Counted from the first letter of the stretch, positions 1 to 9,440 are shown. The stretch: DNA of 64,000 nucleotides from Phascolarctobacterium sp. (GCA_030531205.1 JAUNOC010000004.1:50989-114988), one strand, 5' to 3'. Program-made: numbers and translations. The notes: generated from the sequence alone by a model not told the origin.

Positions 1-1
1 C

Positions 2-613
2 AAAGTGGCAGGTACTGCTCAGGGCATTACTGCTATCCAAATGGATATTAAGATTGACGGTATTAACAAACAAATTTTTGAGCAGGCCTTGGCTCAGGCA
101 AAACGTGGCCGTGAATTCATTATGGGTAAGATGATGGAATGTATCAACGCTCCCAGAAAAGAATTAAGCCGTTTTGCGCCTAAGATTACTACTGTTACTG
201 TTGATCAGGATAAGATTGCTAAGGTTATTGGGCCTGGCGGTAAGATAATTAAGGCCATTACAGAACAGACCGGTGCCAAGATTGATATTGATGAATCCGG
301 CAAAGTTTTTATTGCTGCTGTCAACAGTGAGTCCGCTGCCAAAGCAATTAAGATGATTGAAGATGTAACTGCAGAAGCGGTTCCCGGAAAAACCTACACG
401 GGAAAAGTTACCCGTATTATGAACTTTGGTGCCTTTGTAGAAATTCTCCCTGGTAAGGAAGGGTTAGTTCATATTAGCCAGCTTTCCACAGAAAGAGTTG
501 AAAAGGTCGAGGATGTTGTTTCTGTTGGTGATGAAATTGTTGTCAAAGTTACAGAAATTGACCAAAAGGGGCGTATCAATCTCAGCCGTAAGGCGGTTTT
601 ATTAAAAATCTAA
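2..613 (+). CDS. pnp: Polyribonucleotide nucleotidyltransferase (PNPase), C-terminal part
   Basis: The gene enters from beyond the left edge, so only the last ~203 residues are seen and there is no start codon in the window. The fragment covers the end of the second RNase PH core, then a KH domain (about residues 60-125, with the GXXG-type loop IGPGGK) and an S1 RNA-binding domain (about 130-199, [15 protein letters not shown] and [10 protein letters not shown]). PNPase is a phosphorolytic 3'-5' exoribonuclease trimer that degrades mRNA in the cytoplasm. The protein stops soon after the S1 domain, without a long acidic tail. A strong hairpin with a T-run follows the stop codon. Family assignment is secure. 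Confidence 0.95.
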   Translation, partial: KVAGTAQGITAIQMDIKIDGINKQIFEQALAQAKRGREFIMGKMMECINAPRKELSRFAPKITTVTVDQDKIAKVIGPGGKIIKAITEQTGAKIDIDESGKVFIAAVNSESAAKAIKMIEDVTAEAVPGKTYTGKVTRIMNFGAFVEILPGKEGLVHISQLSTERVEKVEDVVSVGDEIVVKVTEIDQKGRINLSRKAVLLKI

Positions 614-618
614 TTTTT

Positions 619-647
619 AAGACCTGCGTCAGTTGCGCAGGTCTTTT
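619..647 (+). terminator. Rho-independent terminator or attenuator between pnp and pyrB
   Basis: A perfect 10-bp stem (619-628 with 636-645) with a 7-nt loop, followed by TTATT. It lies 6 bases after the pnp stop and only about 20 bases before pyrB, leaving no room for a separate promoter between hairpin and pyrB. Confidence 0.75.
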
Positions 648-666
648 ATTAAATCAAGGAGGCAGT

Positions 667-1602
667 ATGGAGCAGAATGTAAGTTTGCTGGGCAGGGATA
701 TTCTGGATATTGAGTCCCTTACCCAAGATGAGATTGAACTGATTATGTCCACCGCTCAGGAAATGAAAAAAATAATGAAGAGCGGTATGAAAAAGGTGGA
801 TTATCTCAAGGGGAAATCTATCATCACTTTGTTTTACGAGGCAAGTACACGTACCCGTACCAGTTTTGAAAGTGCCGGTAAATATCTCGGAGCGGATGTG
901 GTGAATATCAATACGGCATCAAGCAGTGTTACCAAAGGTGAATGTTTGCGTGATACAGTTCTGGTTTTGGAAAATATGGATTGTGATGCGGTGGTTATCC
1001 GTACACCTTTGGAAGGGGCTTCTGCTTATGCGGCAAAAATAGGTAAGCCAATTGTTATTAATGCAGGGGATGGAGCCCACGCCCATCCGAGTCAGGCATT
1101 ACTTGATTTATTCACTTTGTATGAAGTTGGCAAGAATGACCTTAAGGGTAAAAAAATGGTCATTGTGGGTGACATTCTTTATAGTCGGGTAGCACGTTCT
1201 AATATTGCTATGTGGAAAAAATTTGGTGCTGACATTCATGTATGTGGTCCTATGACTTTGTTGCCCCATGATATTGCGGCATTGGGTGTAACTGTTGATA
1301 AAAAGGTTGAGGATGCTCTTCATGATGCGGATGTGGTGGATGTTTTGAGAATTCAGTTGGAACGTCAAAAGAGTGGTCTGTTTCCCACGCCTCGTGAGTA
1401 TTCCCGTCAATATGGTGTTAATGATGAGCGGCTGAAACTTTGTAAACAAGATGTAACCGTTCTGCATCCCGGACCTATGAACAGGGGCTTGGAAATTTCT
1501 TATGGTGTCGGTTATTGTGAAAATGCGGCCATCCGTACTCAAGTAAATAATGGTGTGGCAGTGCGTATGGCACTCTTATATTTGACTTTGAAGGGGAGGT
1601 AA
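667..1602 (+). CDS. pyrB: Aspartate carbamoyltransferase, catalytic subunit
   Basis: Joins carbamoyl phosphate and L-aspartate to make N-carbamoyl-aspartate, the committed step of pyrimidine synthesis in the cytoplasm. At 311 residues it has normal family length. The carbamoyl-phosphate loop STRTRTSFE is at residues 60-68, the HPSQALLDL segment at about 140-148, and HPGPMNRG at 267-274. The ATG is preceded by a clear AGGAGG at good spacing. No regulatory PyrI gene follows, as in other Firmicute enzymes. It is the first gene of the pyr operon and is followed by pyrC after 3 bases. Confidence 0.96.
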   Translation: MEQNVSLLGRDILDIESLTQDEIELIMSTAQEMKKIMKSGMKKVDYLKGKSIITLFYEASTRTRTSFESAGKYLGADVVNINTASSSVTKGECLRDTVLVLENMDCDAVVIRTPLEGASAYAAKIGKPIVINAGDGAHAHPSQALLDLFTLYEVGKNDLKGKKMVIVGDILYSRVARSNIAMWKKFGADIHVCGPMTLLPHDIAALGVTVDKKVEDALHDADVVDVLRIQLERQKSGLFPTPREYSRQYGVNDERLKLCKQDVTVLHPGPMNRGLEISYGVGYCENAAIRTQVNNGVAVRMALLYLTLKGR

Positions 1603-1605
1603 GCC

Positions 1606-2901
1606 ATGAAAATTTTGATTAAGAACGGGCGAGTTGTGGACCCCAGTCAAAAAATGGATAAGGTGTGCGATATCTATATTAAAGATGGCAAGGTTGTTCT
1701 CATCGGTAAAAATATTCAACGCAATGCGGATGAAGTTTTTGATGCTACGGGGTTGGTGGTTATTCCCGGATTGATTGATGTACATACGCATTTGCGTGAG
1801 CCGGGTTACGAAGCAAAAGAAACTATTGCTACGGGAACAATGGCAGCAGCAGCAGGTGGTGTTACTACTGTGGCATGTATGCCTAACACTCTTCCTGTAT
1901 GTGACAATAGCATTGTAGTCAGTGGTATTAAGGAGAGGGCTGCAAGGTCGGGTTACGCTCATGTAGAAGTGGTTGGTGCCATTACCAAAGGGCTTGCAGG
2001 TAAGGAATTGGCGGAAATGGCGGATATGGCAGAGAAGGGGGCAATGGCTTTTAGTGATGATGGTCATTATGTAAAATCCAGCAGGCTTTTCAACCTGGCG
2101 GCAAAATATGTAACCGCTTTTGGCAAGCCATTGATTTGTCATGCTATTGATCCCGAATTAGACAGCGATGGCTATATGCACGAAGGAGAAGTAAGTGCCA
2201 AGAACGGGTTGCCAGGTGTACCTGCTTTGGCTGAAGATATTGCTGTGGCAAGGGATGTGCTGATTGCAGAATATACAGGTGCTCATGTACACATTGCCCA
2301 TTGTGCTTCCAAAAGGGCGTTGGACATTATCCGGCAGGCAAAAAAACGAGGTGTGAATGTAAGTTGTGAAGTAACGGTGCATCACTTAACTTTAACCGAT
2401 GCTGCTTGTGCGGATTATAATACTTCCGCAAAGATTAATCCGCCTTTGCGTAGTCAGGAACATGTGGATGCTTGTCGTGTTGCAGTTTTAGATGGTACAG
2501 CTTCAGCTATTGTTACGGACCATAGTCCCCATTGTCCGGAAGAAAAGGATGTGGAGTTTCGCAATGCACCCAATGGTTTCCCAGGACTGGAAACGAGTTT
2601 GGCAGTGATTTTGACAGATTTATATCACACAAAAATTTTTGATTTGAAAACTATAATTCAAAAAATGAGTTGTGAACCGGCAAAACTTTTTGGTATTCCC
2701 GGTGGTACACTTAAGGTTGGTTCTGTAGCAGATGTGGCTATAATTGATTTGGATAAGGAATGGACAATTAATCAGGACAATTTCTATAGTAAATGTCATA
2801 TGTCACCTTACAATGGTAAGACCTGTCGTGGCAAAGCGGTGGCAACTATTTTAGCTGGTAATTTTGTTATGAAAGAGGGTAAAGTGATTCATCATGCCTA
2901 A
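1606..2901 (+). CDS. pyrC: Dihydroorotase
   Basis: Cyclises N-carbamoyl-aspartate to dihydroorotate. It belongs to the amidohydrolase superfamily, class I (Bacillus-type, 431 residues). The metal-binding motif DVHTHLREPG is at residues 58-67 with H60 and H62 as ligands. Further metal and active-site signatures are the FSDDGHYV segment, CHAIDPELDSDG, HIAHCASK and TDHSPHCPEEK. The start has an AGGGGAGG site overlapping the end of pyrB. Its last 8 bases overlap the start of carB, so the two are translationally coupled. In many Firmicutes carA sits at this junction; it is absent here. Confidence 0.95.
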   Translation: MKILIKNGRVVDPSQKMDKVCDIYIKDGKVVLIGKNIQRNADEVFDATGLVVIPGLIDVHTHLREPGYEAKETIATGTMAAAAGGVTTVACMPNTLPVCDNSIVVSGIKERAARSGYAHVEVVGAITKGLAGKELAEMADMAEKGAMAFSDDGHYVKSSRLFNLAAKYVTAFGKPLICHAIDPELDSDGYMHEGEVSAKNGLPGVPALAEDIAVARDVLIAEYTGAHVHIAHCASKRALDIIRQAKKRGVNVSCEVTVHHLTLTDAACADYNTSAKINPPLRSQEHVDACRVAVLDGTASAIVTDHSPHCPEEKDVEFRNAPNGFPGLETSLAVILTDLYHTKIFDLKTIIQKMSCEPAKLFGIPGGTLKVGSVADVAIIDLDKEWTINQDNFYSKCHMSPYNGKTCRGKAVATILAGNFVMKEGKVIHHA

Positions 2902-5900
2902 AATTGCTGATGTGAAAAAAATTTTAGTGATTGGTTCGGGCCCAATTATTATTGGTCAGGCAGCGGAGTTTGATTATGCAGGAACTCAGGCATGCCGTAC
3001 TTTGAAAGAAGCGGGTTTTGAAACTGTCTTGGTGAACAGTAATCCTGCTACCATTATGACTGATTCTCATATGGCGGACAGGGTTTATATTGAACCCATT
3101 AATGCAGAATTTATTGAGACCATCATAAAAAAAGAAAAACCAGATGCTATGGTAGCAACTTTGGGTGGTCAGGTTGGCTTGAATATGGCTTTAGAATTGG
3201 AAGAAAAAGGTATCCTTGCCAAATATAATGTCCGTCTTTTAGGTACAAAAATTGATGGTATTAAAAAGGGTGAGGACAGGGAACTTTTCAAAGAAACCAT
3301 GCAAAAAATTGGTCAGCCCGTTCCAGAATCCATTACGGTAGAAACTGTTAAGGATGCGGTTGCGTTTGCCCAAAAAATTGGTTATCCTCTGATTGTTCGT
3401 CCTGCCTTTACTCTGGGCGGCACGGGTGGCGGTTTTGCCAATAATGAAGCAGAACTTATTGATGTTACAGAAAAGGGATTAGGTTATAGTCCCATTCATC
3501 AATGTTTGATAGAACGTAGTATTGCCGGTTGGAAGGAAATTGAATTTGAAGTTATCAGGGATGCCACTGACCAATGTCTGATTGTTTGCAGTATGGAAAA
3601 CATTGACCCTGTGGGTGTGCATACAGGGGATAGTATTGTTGTGGCGCCTGCACAAACGTTAGATGCAAAAACTTTGCAACGTTTACGTCAGGCATCCTTT
3701 GATATTGTCCGTTCTTTGGGCGTAGAAGGTGGATGTAATGTGCAGTTGGCACAGGATCCCAACAGTGATAAATATTATGTTATTGAGGTAAATCCTCGTG
3801 TTAGTCGTTCTTCTGCTTTGGCATCCAAAGCAACAGGTTATCCTATTGCCAAAGTTACAACCAAGATTGCCATGGGTTATACATTGAAAGAAATTCAATC
3901 TAATGCCAATCAGTCAGACCCTTTGAGTTATGAACCAAAGTGTGATTATATAGTTTTGAAAGTTCCCCGTTTCCCCTTTGATAAATTTGTTACGGCGGAC
4001 AGAACACTTGGAACCCAAATGAAGGCCACTGGGGAAGTAATGAGCATTGACCACAGCATTGAAGCAGCTTTCCTGAAAGCAGTACGGTGCTTGGAAATTG
4101 GGCTTGTGCATTTGGAAATGCCCAAACTTAAAAAGAAGAGTGATACAGAAATTAAGGAACTTATCAACCGTTGTGACGATGAAAGAATTTTTGTCATTGC
4201 TGAAGCGTTACGGCGTGGCATTAGTATTGACTATATTTTTGATGTAACTAAAATTACACCTTTCTTCCTGGAAAAAATCGCAAATATTGTGAAAATGGAA
4301 AAGGTGTTGGCAACCAATCCTTTGACGGATGCGCTTTTGCGGGAAGCAAAAGAAATGGGTTTTGCAGATGTGGTGATTGCCAAATTAGTCGGCAAAGAAA
4401 TGCTGGATATCCGTAAACAAAGGAAGCAGGCGGGTATTGTTCCTGGCTATCATTTGATTGATGTGGCAAGTGCGGGTTTTGTTAATGTATTGCCGTATTA
4501 CTACTCAACTTATATTGGCAAAGATATGCTTCCTGTAAGCAACAAGAAAAAAGTCATTGTGTTGGGATCAGGTCCTATTCGTATCGGACAGGGTGTAGAG
4601 TTTGATTATTGCAGTGTGCATTGTGTGTGGGCGTTGAAAGAGATGGGTTATGAAACTATTATCATTAATAATAACCCGGAAACTGTGTCCACAGATTTTG
4701 ATATTAGTGACAAACTTTATTTTGAGCCATTGACGGTGGAAGATGTTTTGAATGTTATTGACAAGGAACAACCGGAGGGTATCATTGTGCAGTTTGGCGG
4801 TCAAACTGCCATTAATTTGGCAGGACCTTTGGCGGCACAGGGAGTTAAGATTTTAGGTAGTTCCATTGACAGCATAGACAGGGCAGAAGACAGGGAAAGA
4901 TTTGATGAATTGCTGTCTGATTGCAAGATTCCCCGTCCGCAGGGTTTCACTTGTTTTGACACCGAGGGGGCTTTGAAAGCCGCTGAGAAAGTTGGTTATC
5001 CCGTTATGGTACGCCCCAGTTATGTGTTAGGTGGCAGGGCAATGGAAATTGTACGTAATAGTGAAGATTTGCAATACTACATGGCAACTGCCGTGCAAGT
5101 AAGCAATGAACATCCTGTTTTGGTTGACCATTATATGATGGGAACGGAAGTTGAAGTAGATGCCATTTGTGATGGCAAAGATATTTTTATCCCCGGCATT
5201 ATGGAACATGTGGAGCGTGCCGGTGTTCACAGTGGGGACAGCATAGCTGTATATCCACCTCGTACTTTGAGTGAATATATTATTGAAACAATTATTGACT
5301 ATACCCGTAAGATGGCATTGGGTTTGGAAGTTCACGGGATGATTAATGTTCAATATATTGTGAAAAACAATCAACTTTATGTCATTGAGGTTAATCCCCG
5401 CTCCAGCCGTACGGTGCCCTTTATGAGTAAGGTTACCTCCGTGCCTATGGTGAAGGTGGCGACCAAATGTGCGTTGGGTTACAGCATTAAGGAACAGGGG
5501 TATGAGCCGGGCCTAAAGATGTTTTCCGATTATGACAGCGTAAAAGTTCCTGTGTTTAGCTTTAACAAAATGAGTAATGTGGATATTACATTGAGTCCGG
5601 AAATGAAGTCCACGGGGGAAGTAATGACCAGTGATATCTATTTCAGCAGGGCACTTTACAAGGCCTTTGCGGCGGCTGGTATTCGTGTGCCAGAGGAAGG
5701 CAGTGTTCTCTTTACCATTGCGGATAATGATAAACATGAAGCAGTGGAAATTGCACGGCATTTTGAAGATTTGGGGTACACCATTTATGCCACCAAAGGT
5801 ACGGCAAAATATTTGAATGAATTTGGGGTTAATGCCCAAGTGGCTAAGAAATTGCAAGAAGGCAGTCCCAATATTATTGACTTGATTAGAGCAGGGAAGA

Positions 5901-6118
5901 TCAATATTGTAGTTGATACTATCAGTCATGGCAGCAGCAGTCATGATGCGGCGGCGGATGGTTTCCGTATTCGTCGCAGTACGGTGGAACACGCCATTCC
6001 TTGTTTGACCAGTATGGATACGGCAAGGGAATTGAGCAAGGTTTTGAGTGATATGAAACGGCGTAAACGCATTGCTATTACTGCATTGCAGGACATTGAG
6101 AAAGATTGGGATGTTTGA
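2894..6118 (+). CDS. carB: Carbamoyl-phosphate synthase, large subunit
   Basis: Makes carbamoyl phosphate from bicarbonate, ammonia (from glutamine via the small subunit) and two ATP. The 1074 residues fit the usual length. The sequence shows the duplicated synthetase architecture: a first half beginning IGSGPIIIGQAAEFDYAGTQ and a second half beginning LGSGPIRIGQGVEFDYCSVH near residue 557, each with an ATP-grasp fold, then a C-terminal MGS-like allosteric domain (about 935-1074). It overlaps pyrC by 8 bases. The glutaminase partner carA is not present anywhere in this window, so it must lie elsewhere or the enzyme must use free ammonia. Confidence 0.96.
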   Translation: MPKIADVKKILVIGSGPIIIGQAAEFDYAGTQACRTLKEAGFETVLVNSNPATIMTDSHMADRVYIEPINAEFIETIIKKEKPDAMVATLGGQVGLNMALELEEKGILAKYNVRLLGTKIDGIKKGEDRELFKETMQKIGQPVPESITVETVKDAVAFAQKIGYPLIVRPAFTLGGTGGGFANNEAELIDVTEKGLGYSPIHQCLIERSIAGWKEIEFEVIRDATDQCLIVCSMENIDPVGVHTGDSIVVAPAQTLDAKTLQRLRQASFDIVRSLGVEGGCNVQLAQDPNSDKYYVIEVNPRVSRSSALASKATGYPIAKVTTKIAMGYTLKEIQSNANQSDPLSYEPKCDYIVLKVPRFPFDKFVTADRTLGTQMKATGEVMSIDHSIEAAFLKAVRCLEIGLVHLEMPKLKKKSDTEIKELINRCDDERIFVIAEALRRGISIDYIFDVTKITPFFLEKIANIVKMEKVLATNPLTDALLREAKEMGFADVVIAKLVGKEMLDIRKQRKQAGIVPGYHLIDVASAGFVNVLPYYYSTYIGKDMLPVSNKKKVIVLGSGPIRIGQGVEFDYCSVHCVWALKEMGYETIIINNNPETVSTDFDISDKLYFEPLTVEDVLNVIDKEQPEGIIVQFGGQTAINLAGPLAAQGVKILGSSIDSIDRAEDRERFDELLSDCKIPRPQGFTCFDTEGALKAAEKVGYPVMVRPSYVLGGRAMEIVRNSEDLQYYMATAVQVSNEHPVLVDHYMMGTEVEVDAICDGKDIFIPGIMEHVERAGVHSGDSIAVYPPRTLSEYIIETIIDYTRKMALGLEVHGMINVQYIVKNNQLYVIEVNPRSSRTVPFMSKVTSVPMVKVATKCALGYSIKEQGYEPGLKMFSDYDSVKVPVFSFNKMSNVDITLSPEMKSTGEVMTSDIYFSRALYKAFAAAGIRVPEEGSVLFTIADNDKHEAVEIARHFEDLGYTIYATKGTAKYLNEFGVNAQVAKKLQEGSPNIIDLIRAGKINIVVDTISHGSSSHDAAADGFRIRRSTVEHAIPCLTSMDTARELSKVLSDMKRRKRIAITALQDIEKDWDV

Positions 6119-6120
6119 TT

Positions 6121-6179
6121 TAATGCGTAATGTGTAATTTGCAATGAGAAATTGTGGTAAAAAATTCCTGTGATTATAG
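6121..6179 (+). repeat. Dispersed repeat, left-end module (copy 1)
   Basis: An AATGCGTAATG-type stretch followed by the core ATTGTGGTAAAAAATTCCTGTGATTATAG. It matches, with substitutions, the copies at 9259, 9511, 10046, 14419 and 33775. It fills the gap between carB and pyrK inside the operon. Confidence 0.6.
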
Positions 6180-6219
6180 CAAAAAAGTTAGTATTGTGCG
6201 AAAGGAGGAGTTACATTTT

Positions 6220-6987
6220 ATGAAAAGAATTGTTAATGCAAAAATTTATAAAAATATCCAATTAAATTCAACTGTGAAACTGATGGAAGTTATTGCGCCG
6301 GAGATTGCGGCGGAGGCAGTACCGGGGCAGTTTGTCAATGTTCGGGTTACTAAGGGTATTACTCCTTTGCTTCGCAGACCACTTGGGGTGGCAGATGTTT
6401 GTGTTCCCCGTGGCAGTGTCACTTTAATATATCGTGTTCTGGGCGAGGCAACTAAGATATTGGCAGATTTACAAAAAGATGACAGTATCAGTTTAGTCGG
6501 ACCGCTTGGAAATGGTTTTGACATTACAGCAAAAAGACCTTTAATTGTTGGTGGCGGTTGCGGACTTGCCCCTCTTTTAATGCTGGCAAAATTCGGCTTT
6601 GGCAATGGCAGGGCAGATTTGCTTATTGGTGGCCGTAATCAGGAAGAAGTTGCTTATTGGCAGAAACTCTATCAGGGTAATGTACAAAATATTTATACCA
6701 CTACTGATGACGGCAGTATAGGGACTAAGGGTACGGTTATGGCGGAATTGGAAGGCCTTTTGCAAAAAGATTATGACTGCGTTTATGTGTGTGGCCCCGT
6801 GCCAATGATGAAAGCAGTCGCTAAGGCATCTTTAGATGCCAATAAAAAATGCCAGGTATCTTTGGAACGCTACATGGCTTGCGGTTTAGGTGCTTGTTTG
6901 TCCTGCTCCTGTGAGGGTATTGGCAAACGGTTGAAAGTGTGTCAGGACGGGCCTGTATTTTGGGCACAGGAGGTGAGAGAATGGTAA
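6220..6987 (+). CDS. pyrK: Dihydroorotate dehydrogenase B, electron-transfer subunit
   Basis: Iron-sulfur flavoprotein that passes electrons from the PyrD FMN to NAD+. I place the start at the ATG at 6220, which has an AAAGGAGGAG site 9 bases upstream; an upstream GTG at 6154 would only translate repeat sequence. The protein is then 255 residues. It shows an FAD-binding ferredoxin-reductase barrel with RRPLGVADV, an NAD-binding region with GGGCGLAPLL, and a C-terminal [2Fe-2S] cluster motif with cysteines in MACGLGACLSCSC and a last Cys in LKVCQDGP. It overlaps pyrD by 7 bases, as expected for subunits of one complex. Confidence 0.95.
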   Translation: MKRIVNAKIYKNIQLNSTVKLMEVIAPEIAAEAVPGQFVNVRVTKGITPLLRRPLGVADVCVPRGSVTLIYRVLGEATKILADLQKDDSISLVGPLGNGFDITAKRPLIVGGGCGLAPLLMLAKFGFGNGRADLLIGGRNQEEVAYWQKLYQGNVQNIYTTTDDGSIGTKGTVMAELEGLLQKDYDCVYVCGPVPMMKAVAKASLDANKKCQVSLERYMACGLGACLSCSCEGIGKRLKVCQDGPVFWAQEVREW

Positions 6988-7904
6988 AGTTATATGATGG
7001 TCGCCTTGCTGTGAAAATTGCAGGAGTAGATTGGGTAACTCCCATTACCACCGGTTCCGGAACTTTCGGATTTGGTTTAGAATTCACAGATTTCCTTGAT
7101 TTGAATAAGGTGGGGGCAATCACCACTAAGGGTACCTCTCTTTTGCCTAATCCTGGTAATAAGGGGCAGAGGGCGGTGGAAACCCCGGCAGGAATGTTGA
7201 ATTCCATAGGTTTGGAAAATCCCGGCAGTGAATATTTCCTAAAAGAAACTTTGCCAAAATTACGTAAATATAATACTCCTGTTATTGTGAATATCTATGG
7301 TCACAGCGTGGAGGAATATGCCCAAGTGGCAGAAAAACTTAATGTTGATGGCGTGGATATGATAGAAATTAATATTTCTTGCCCCAATGTTAAGGAAGGC
7401 GGATTGGTTTTTGGCACGGATAAAAATATGGCGGCCAAGGTTGTTAAGGCGGTGAAAAAGGCAACCTCTAAACCTGTGATTACGAAACTCAGTCCCAATG
7501 TGACAGATATTGTGGATATGGCTTTGGCAGTGGAAGATGCTGGGACGGATGTAATCAGCATGATCAATACTTTGTTGGGTACGAAAATTGATATTGAAAC
7601 ACAAAAACCTGTATTAGGTAATGTGGTGGGCGGGCTTTCTGGCCCCTGTGTAAAACCGGTGGCAGTGCGGATGATATATCAGGTTGCGCAAAAGGTTCAT
7701 ATACCGATTATTGGCATGGGTGGTATTATGAATGGGGCAGATGCTATTGAGTTTATGTTGGCAGGAGCCAGTGCGGTGGCAGTTGGGACGGCAAATTTTG
7801 TTCAACCGGATATTGCGGAAAAAATTGCTTTAGAGATGTTGCAGTATATGAATAGAAAAGGCATTAAGAATGTAACTGAGATAGTGGGAAAAGCGTTTAG
7901 ATAG
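6981..7904 (+). CDS. pyrD: Dihydroorotate dehydrogenase B, catalytic subunit
   Basis: Oxidises dihydroorotate to orotate using FMN. It is the class 1B enzyme, which works as a heterotetramer with PyrK. I use the ATG at 6981 because an AGGAGGTGAG site lies directly before it; the frame is open further upstream inside pyrK. The 307-residue protein shows the FMN-binding barrel, the active-site loop with Cys in ISCPNVKEGG, and the phosphate-binding segment IGMGGIMNGADA followed by GASAVAVGTA. Downstream, pyrF starts after 43 bases. Confidence 0.95.
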   Translation: MVKLYDGRLAVKIAGVDWVTPITTGSGTFGFGLEFTDFLDLNKVGAITTKGTSLLPNPGNKGQRAVETPAGMLNSIGLENPGSEYFLKETLPKLRKYNTPVIVNIYGHSVEEYAQVAEKLNVDGVDMIEINISCPNVKEGGLVFGTDKNMAAKVVKAVKKATSKPVITKLSPNVTDIVDMALAVEDAGTDVISMINTLLGTKIDIETQKPVLGNVVGGLSGPCVKPVAVRMIYQVAQKVHIPIIGMGGIMNGADAIEFMLAGASAVAVGTANFVQPDIAEKIALEMLQYMNRKGIKNVTEIVGKAFR

Positions 7905-7947
7905 ATAATAAGATAAGAAAGATTAGAGAAAAGATGAGGTAAGGATT

Positions 7948-8655
7948 GTGAATGATAAAATAATTGTTGCTTTGGATTTTCCAAATAGTAATGCTGCCAA
8001 GCAATGTGTTGCGGATTTAGGGGACAGTATTCTTTGGTATAAGGTCGGTATGGAGTTGTTCTATGCGGATGGCGGAGAAACTCTAAGATATCTAAAAAGT
8101 CAAAAAAAGAAGGTCTTTCTTGATTTGAAATTACAAGATATCCCTAATACTGTTGCTCATGCCTGCTCCGTGTTGACAAGATTAGGGGCAGATATTATGA
8201 ATGTTCATGCTGTGGGTGGCAGAAAGATGATGGCGGAGGCGGTGGCAGCAGTTCACAAGACCGCCGAAGAACTGAATATTGCTTCCCCAAAATTGATTGC
8301 AGTTACTATTCTTACCAGTATGGACAATGAGCAATATTCAGAATTAAACTATACTAACAGTGTTGCTGACCAAGTGCTTGCATTGGCAAAACTTGCTAAA
8401 GATGCAGGGATGGATGGAGTAGTGGCAAGTCCGATGGAGGCAGCCGCTATTCGTCAGGCCTGTGGCAAGAATTTCTTGATTGTTACTCCAGGTGTAAGAC
8501 CGGCAGGGGCGGATGTCAATGACCAAAGCCGTGTTGCGACCCCTTCTGCCGCTTTGCAAAATGGTGCTACTCATCTTGTAATTGGCAGACCCATTACTCA
8601 GGCAAAGAACAGACAGGACGCGGTACTGGCGATATTGAAAGAAATTGGTGACTAA
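7948..8655 (+). CDS. pyrF: Orotidine 5'-phosphate decarboxylase
   Basis: Decarboxylates OMP to UMP. It is 235 residues, standard for the group I enzyme. The catalytic Asp/Lys network is visible in FLDLKLQDIPNT, where the family often has FHDIPNT; the catalytic Asp and Lys are kept. The phosphate-binding end GATHLVIGRPI is intact. The start is a GTG at 7948 with a GAGGTAAGG site; a nearby ATG is out of frame. It sits within the pyr operon between pyrD and pyrE. Confidence 0.95.
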   Translation: MNDKIIVALDFPNSNAAKQCVADLGDSILWYKVGMELFYADGGETLRYLKSQKKKVFLDLKLQDIPNTVAHACSVLTRLGADIMNVHAVGGRKMMAEAVAAVHKTAEELNIASPKLIAVTILTSMDNEQYSELNYTNSVADQVLALAKLAKDAGMDGVVASPMEAAAIRQACGKNFLIVTPGVRPAGADVNDQSRVATPSAALQNGATHLVIGRPITQAKNRQDAVLAILKEIGD

Positions 8656-8682
8656 ATTATTTTTTTTGAAAGGGGAAAAATT

Positions 8683-9258
8683 ATGTTAAGTGAAAAAGAA
8701 GTAATGGTAATGTTAGAGGAAACAAAGGCGGTTTTGCATGGTCATTTCCTTTTGACCAGCGGCTTGCATAGCCCTATGTACGTGGAAAAGTTCAATGTAT
8801 TGCAACATCCAAAATACACGGAAAAACTTTGTCAGGAAATTGCCCACCGTTATGCTAATGATAATATTGAATTGGTAGTAGGGCCCACTACCGGCGGAAT
8901 TCTTTTGGCTTATGAATGTGGCAAGGCACTTGGTACTCGTGCTATTTTTACGGAACGGGAAAATGGGAAAATGACTTTGAAACGAGGTTTTCAAATTCCC
9001 AAAGGTACTCGTTGTTTGATTGTTGAAGATATTGTTACTACGGGCGGTAGCGTTAGGGAAGTAATGGATGTGGTGAAAGAGCATGAAGGGGTTATTGTGG
9101 GGATTGGTCTTTTGGTTGACCGTTCCGGTGGGAAAGTAGATTTTGGTGTACGCACCGAACCACTTTTACGTTTGGATGTAACCACCTATCAACCGGATAA
9201 TTGTCCTTTATGTAAGGACGGTGTGCCTATGACGAAGAGAGGAAGAACGGGGAAATAA
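8683..9258 (+). CDS. pyrE: Orotate phosphoribosyltransferase
   Basis: Adds ribose-5-phosphate from PRPP to orotate, forming OMP. The 191-residue protein carries the type I PRTase PRPP-binding motif CLIVEDIVTTGGS and the substrate region VVGPTTGGILLAYECGKALG. It ends with a short Cys-containing tail (CPLCKDG), a feature of the thermophile/Firmicute subgroup. A GAAAGGGG site precedes the ATG. It is the last gene of the pyr operon, and a repeat element with a strong hairpin follows. Confidence 0.94.
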   Translation: MLSEKEVMVMLEETKAVLHGHFLLTSGLHSPMYVEKFNVLQHPKYTEKLCQEIAHRYANDNIELVVGPTTGGILLAYECGKALGTRAIFTERENGKMTLKRGFQIPKGTRCLIVEDIVTTGGSVREVMDVVKEHEGVIVGIGLLVDRSGGKVDFGVRTEPLLRLDVTTYQPDNCPLCKDGVPMTKRGRTGK

Positions 9259-9440
9259 TAATGCGTAATGCGAAATTCGCAATGCGTAATTATGGTAAGA
9301 TGTTCCTGTGATAATAATTTAGGTATCAGGTTTGAGGTGTCAGGTTTCAGGTTAGAGGGAAGTTCACATAGTGTGAACTTCCCTCTTTGCAAAGAGGGTG
9401 GCTTGCTTAAAGGAACATAGAAGGGCAAGACGGGTGATTT
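9259..9440 (+). repeat. Modular inverted-repeat element A
   Basis: The left end (9259-9316) has tandem ATGCGTAAT units and the core TATGGTAAGATGTTCCTGTG. An AGGTNTCAGGT-type tandem stretch and a 15-bp hairpin follow. The right end (9406-9440) holds CTTAAAGGAACATAGAAGGG. The ATGTTCCT near the left end and AGGAACAT near the right end are inverted copies, as in a MITE-like element. It lies directly after pyrE. Confidence 0.55.
9354..9388 (+). terminator. Hairpin after pyrE, possible operon terminator
   Basis: A perfect 15-bp stem (9354-9368 with 9372-9386) with a 3-nt loop, followed by only two further T residues. It lies inside repeat element A, so it may serve as the pyr operon terminator or simply be part of the element. 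Confidence 0.5.

Noticed and set aside
6154..6219. Upstream start for pyrK
   Set aside because: It would translate repeat sequence and ignore the strong AAAGGAGGAG site placed for the ATG at 6220.
9189..9428. 79-residue minus-strand frame over the end of pyrE and element A
   Set aside because: It is made largely of repeat sequence, overlaps pyrE and has no recognisable family.
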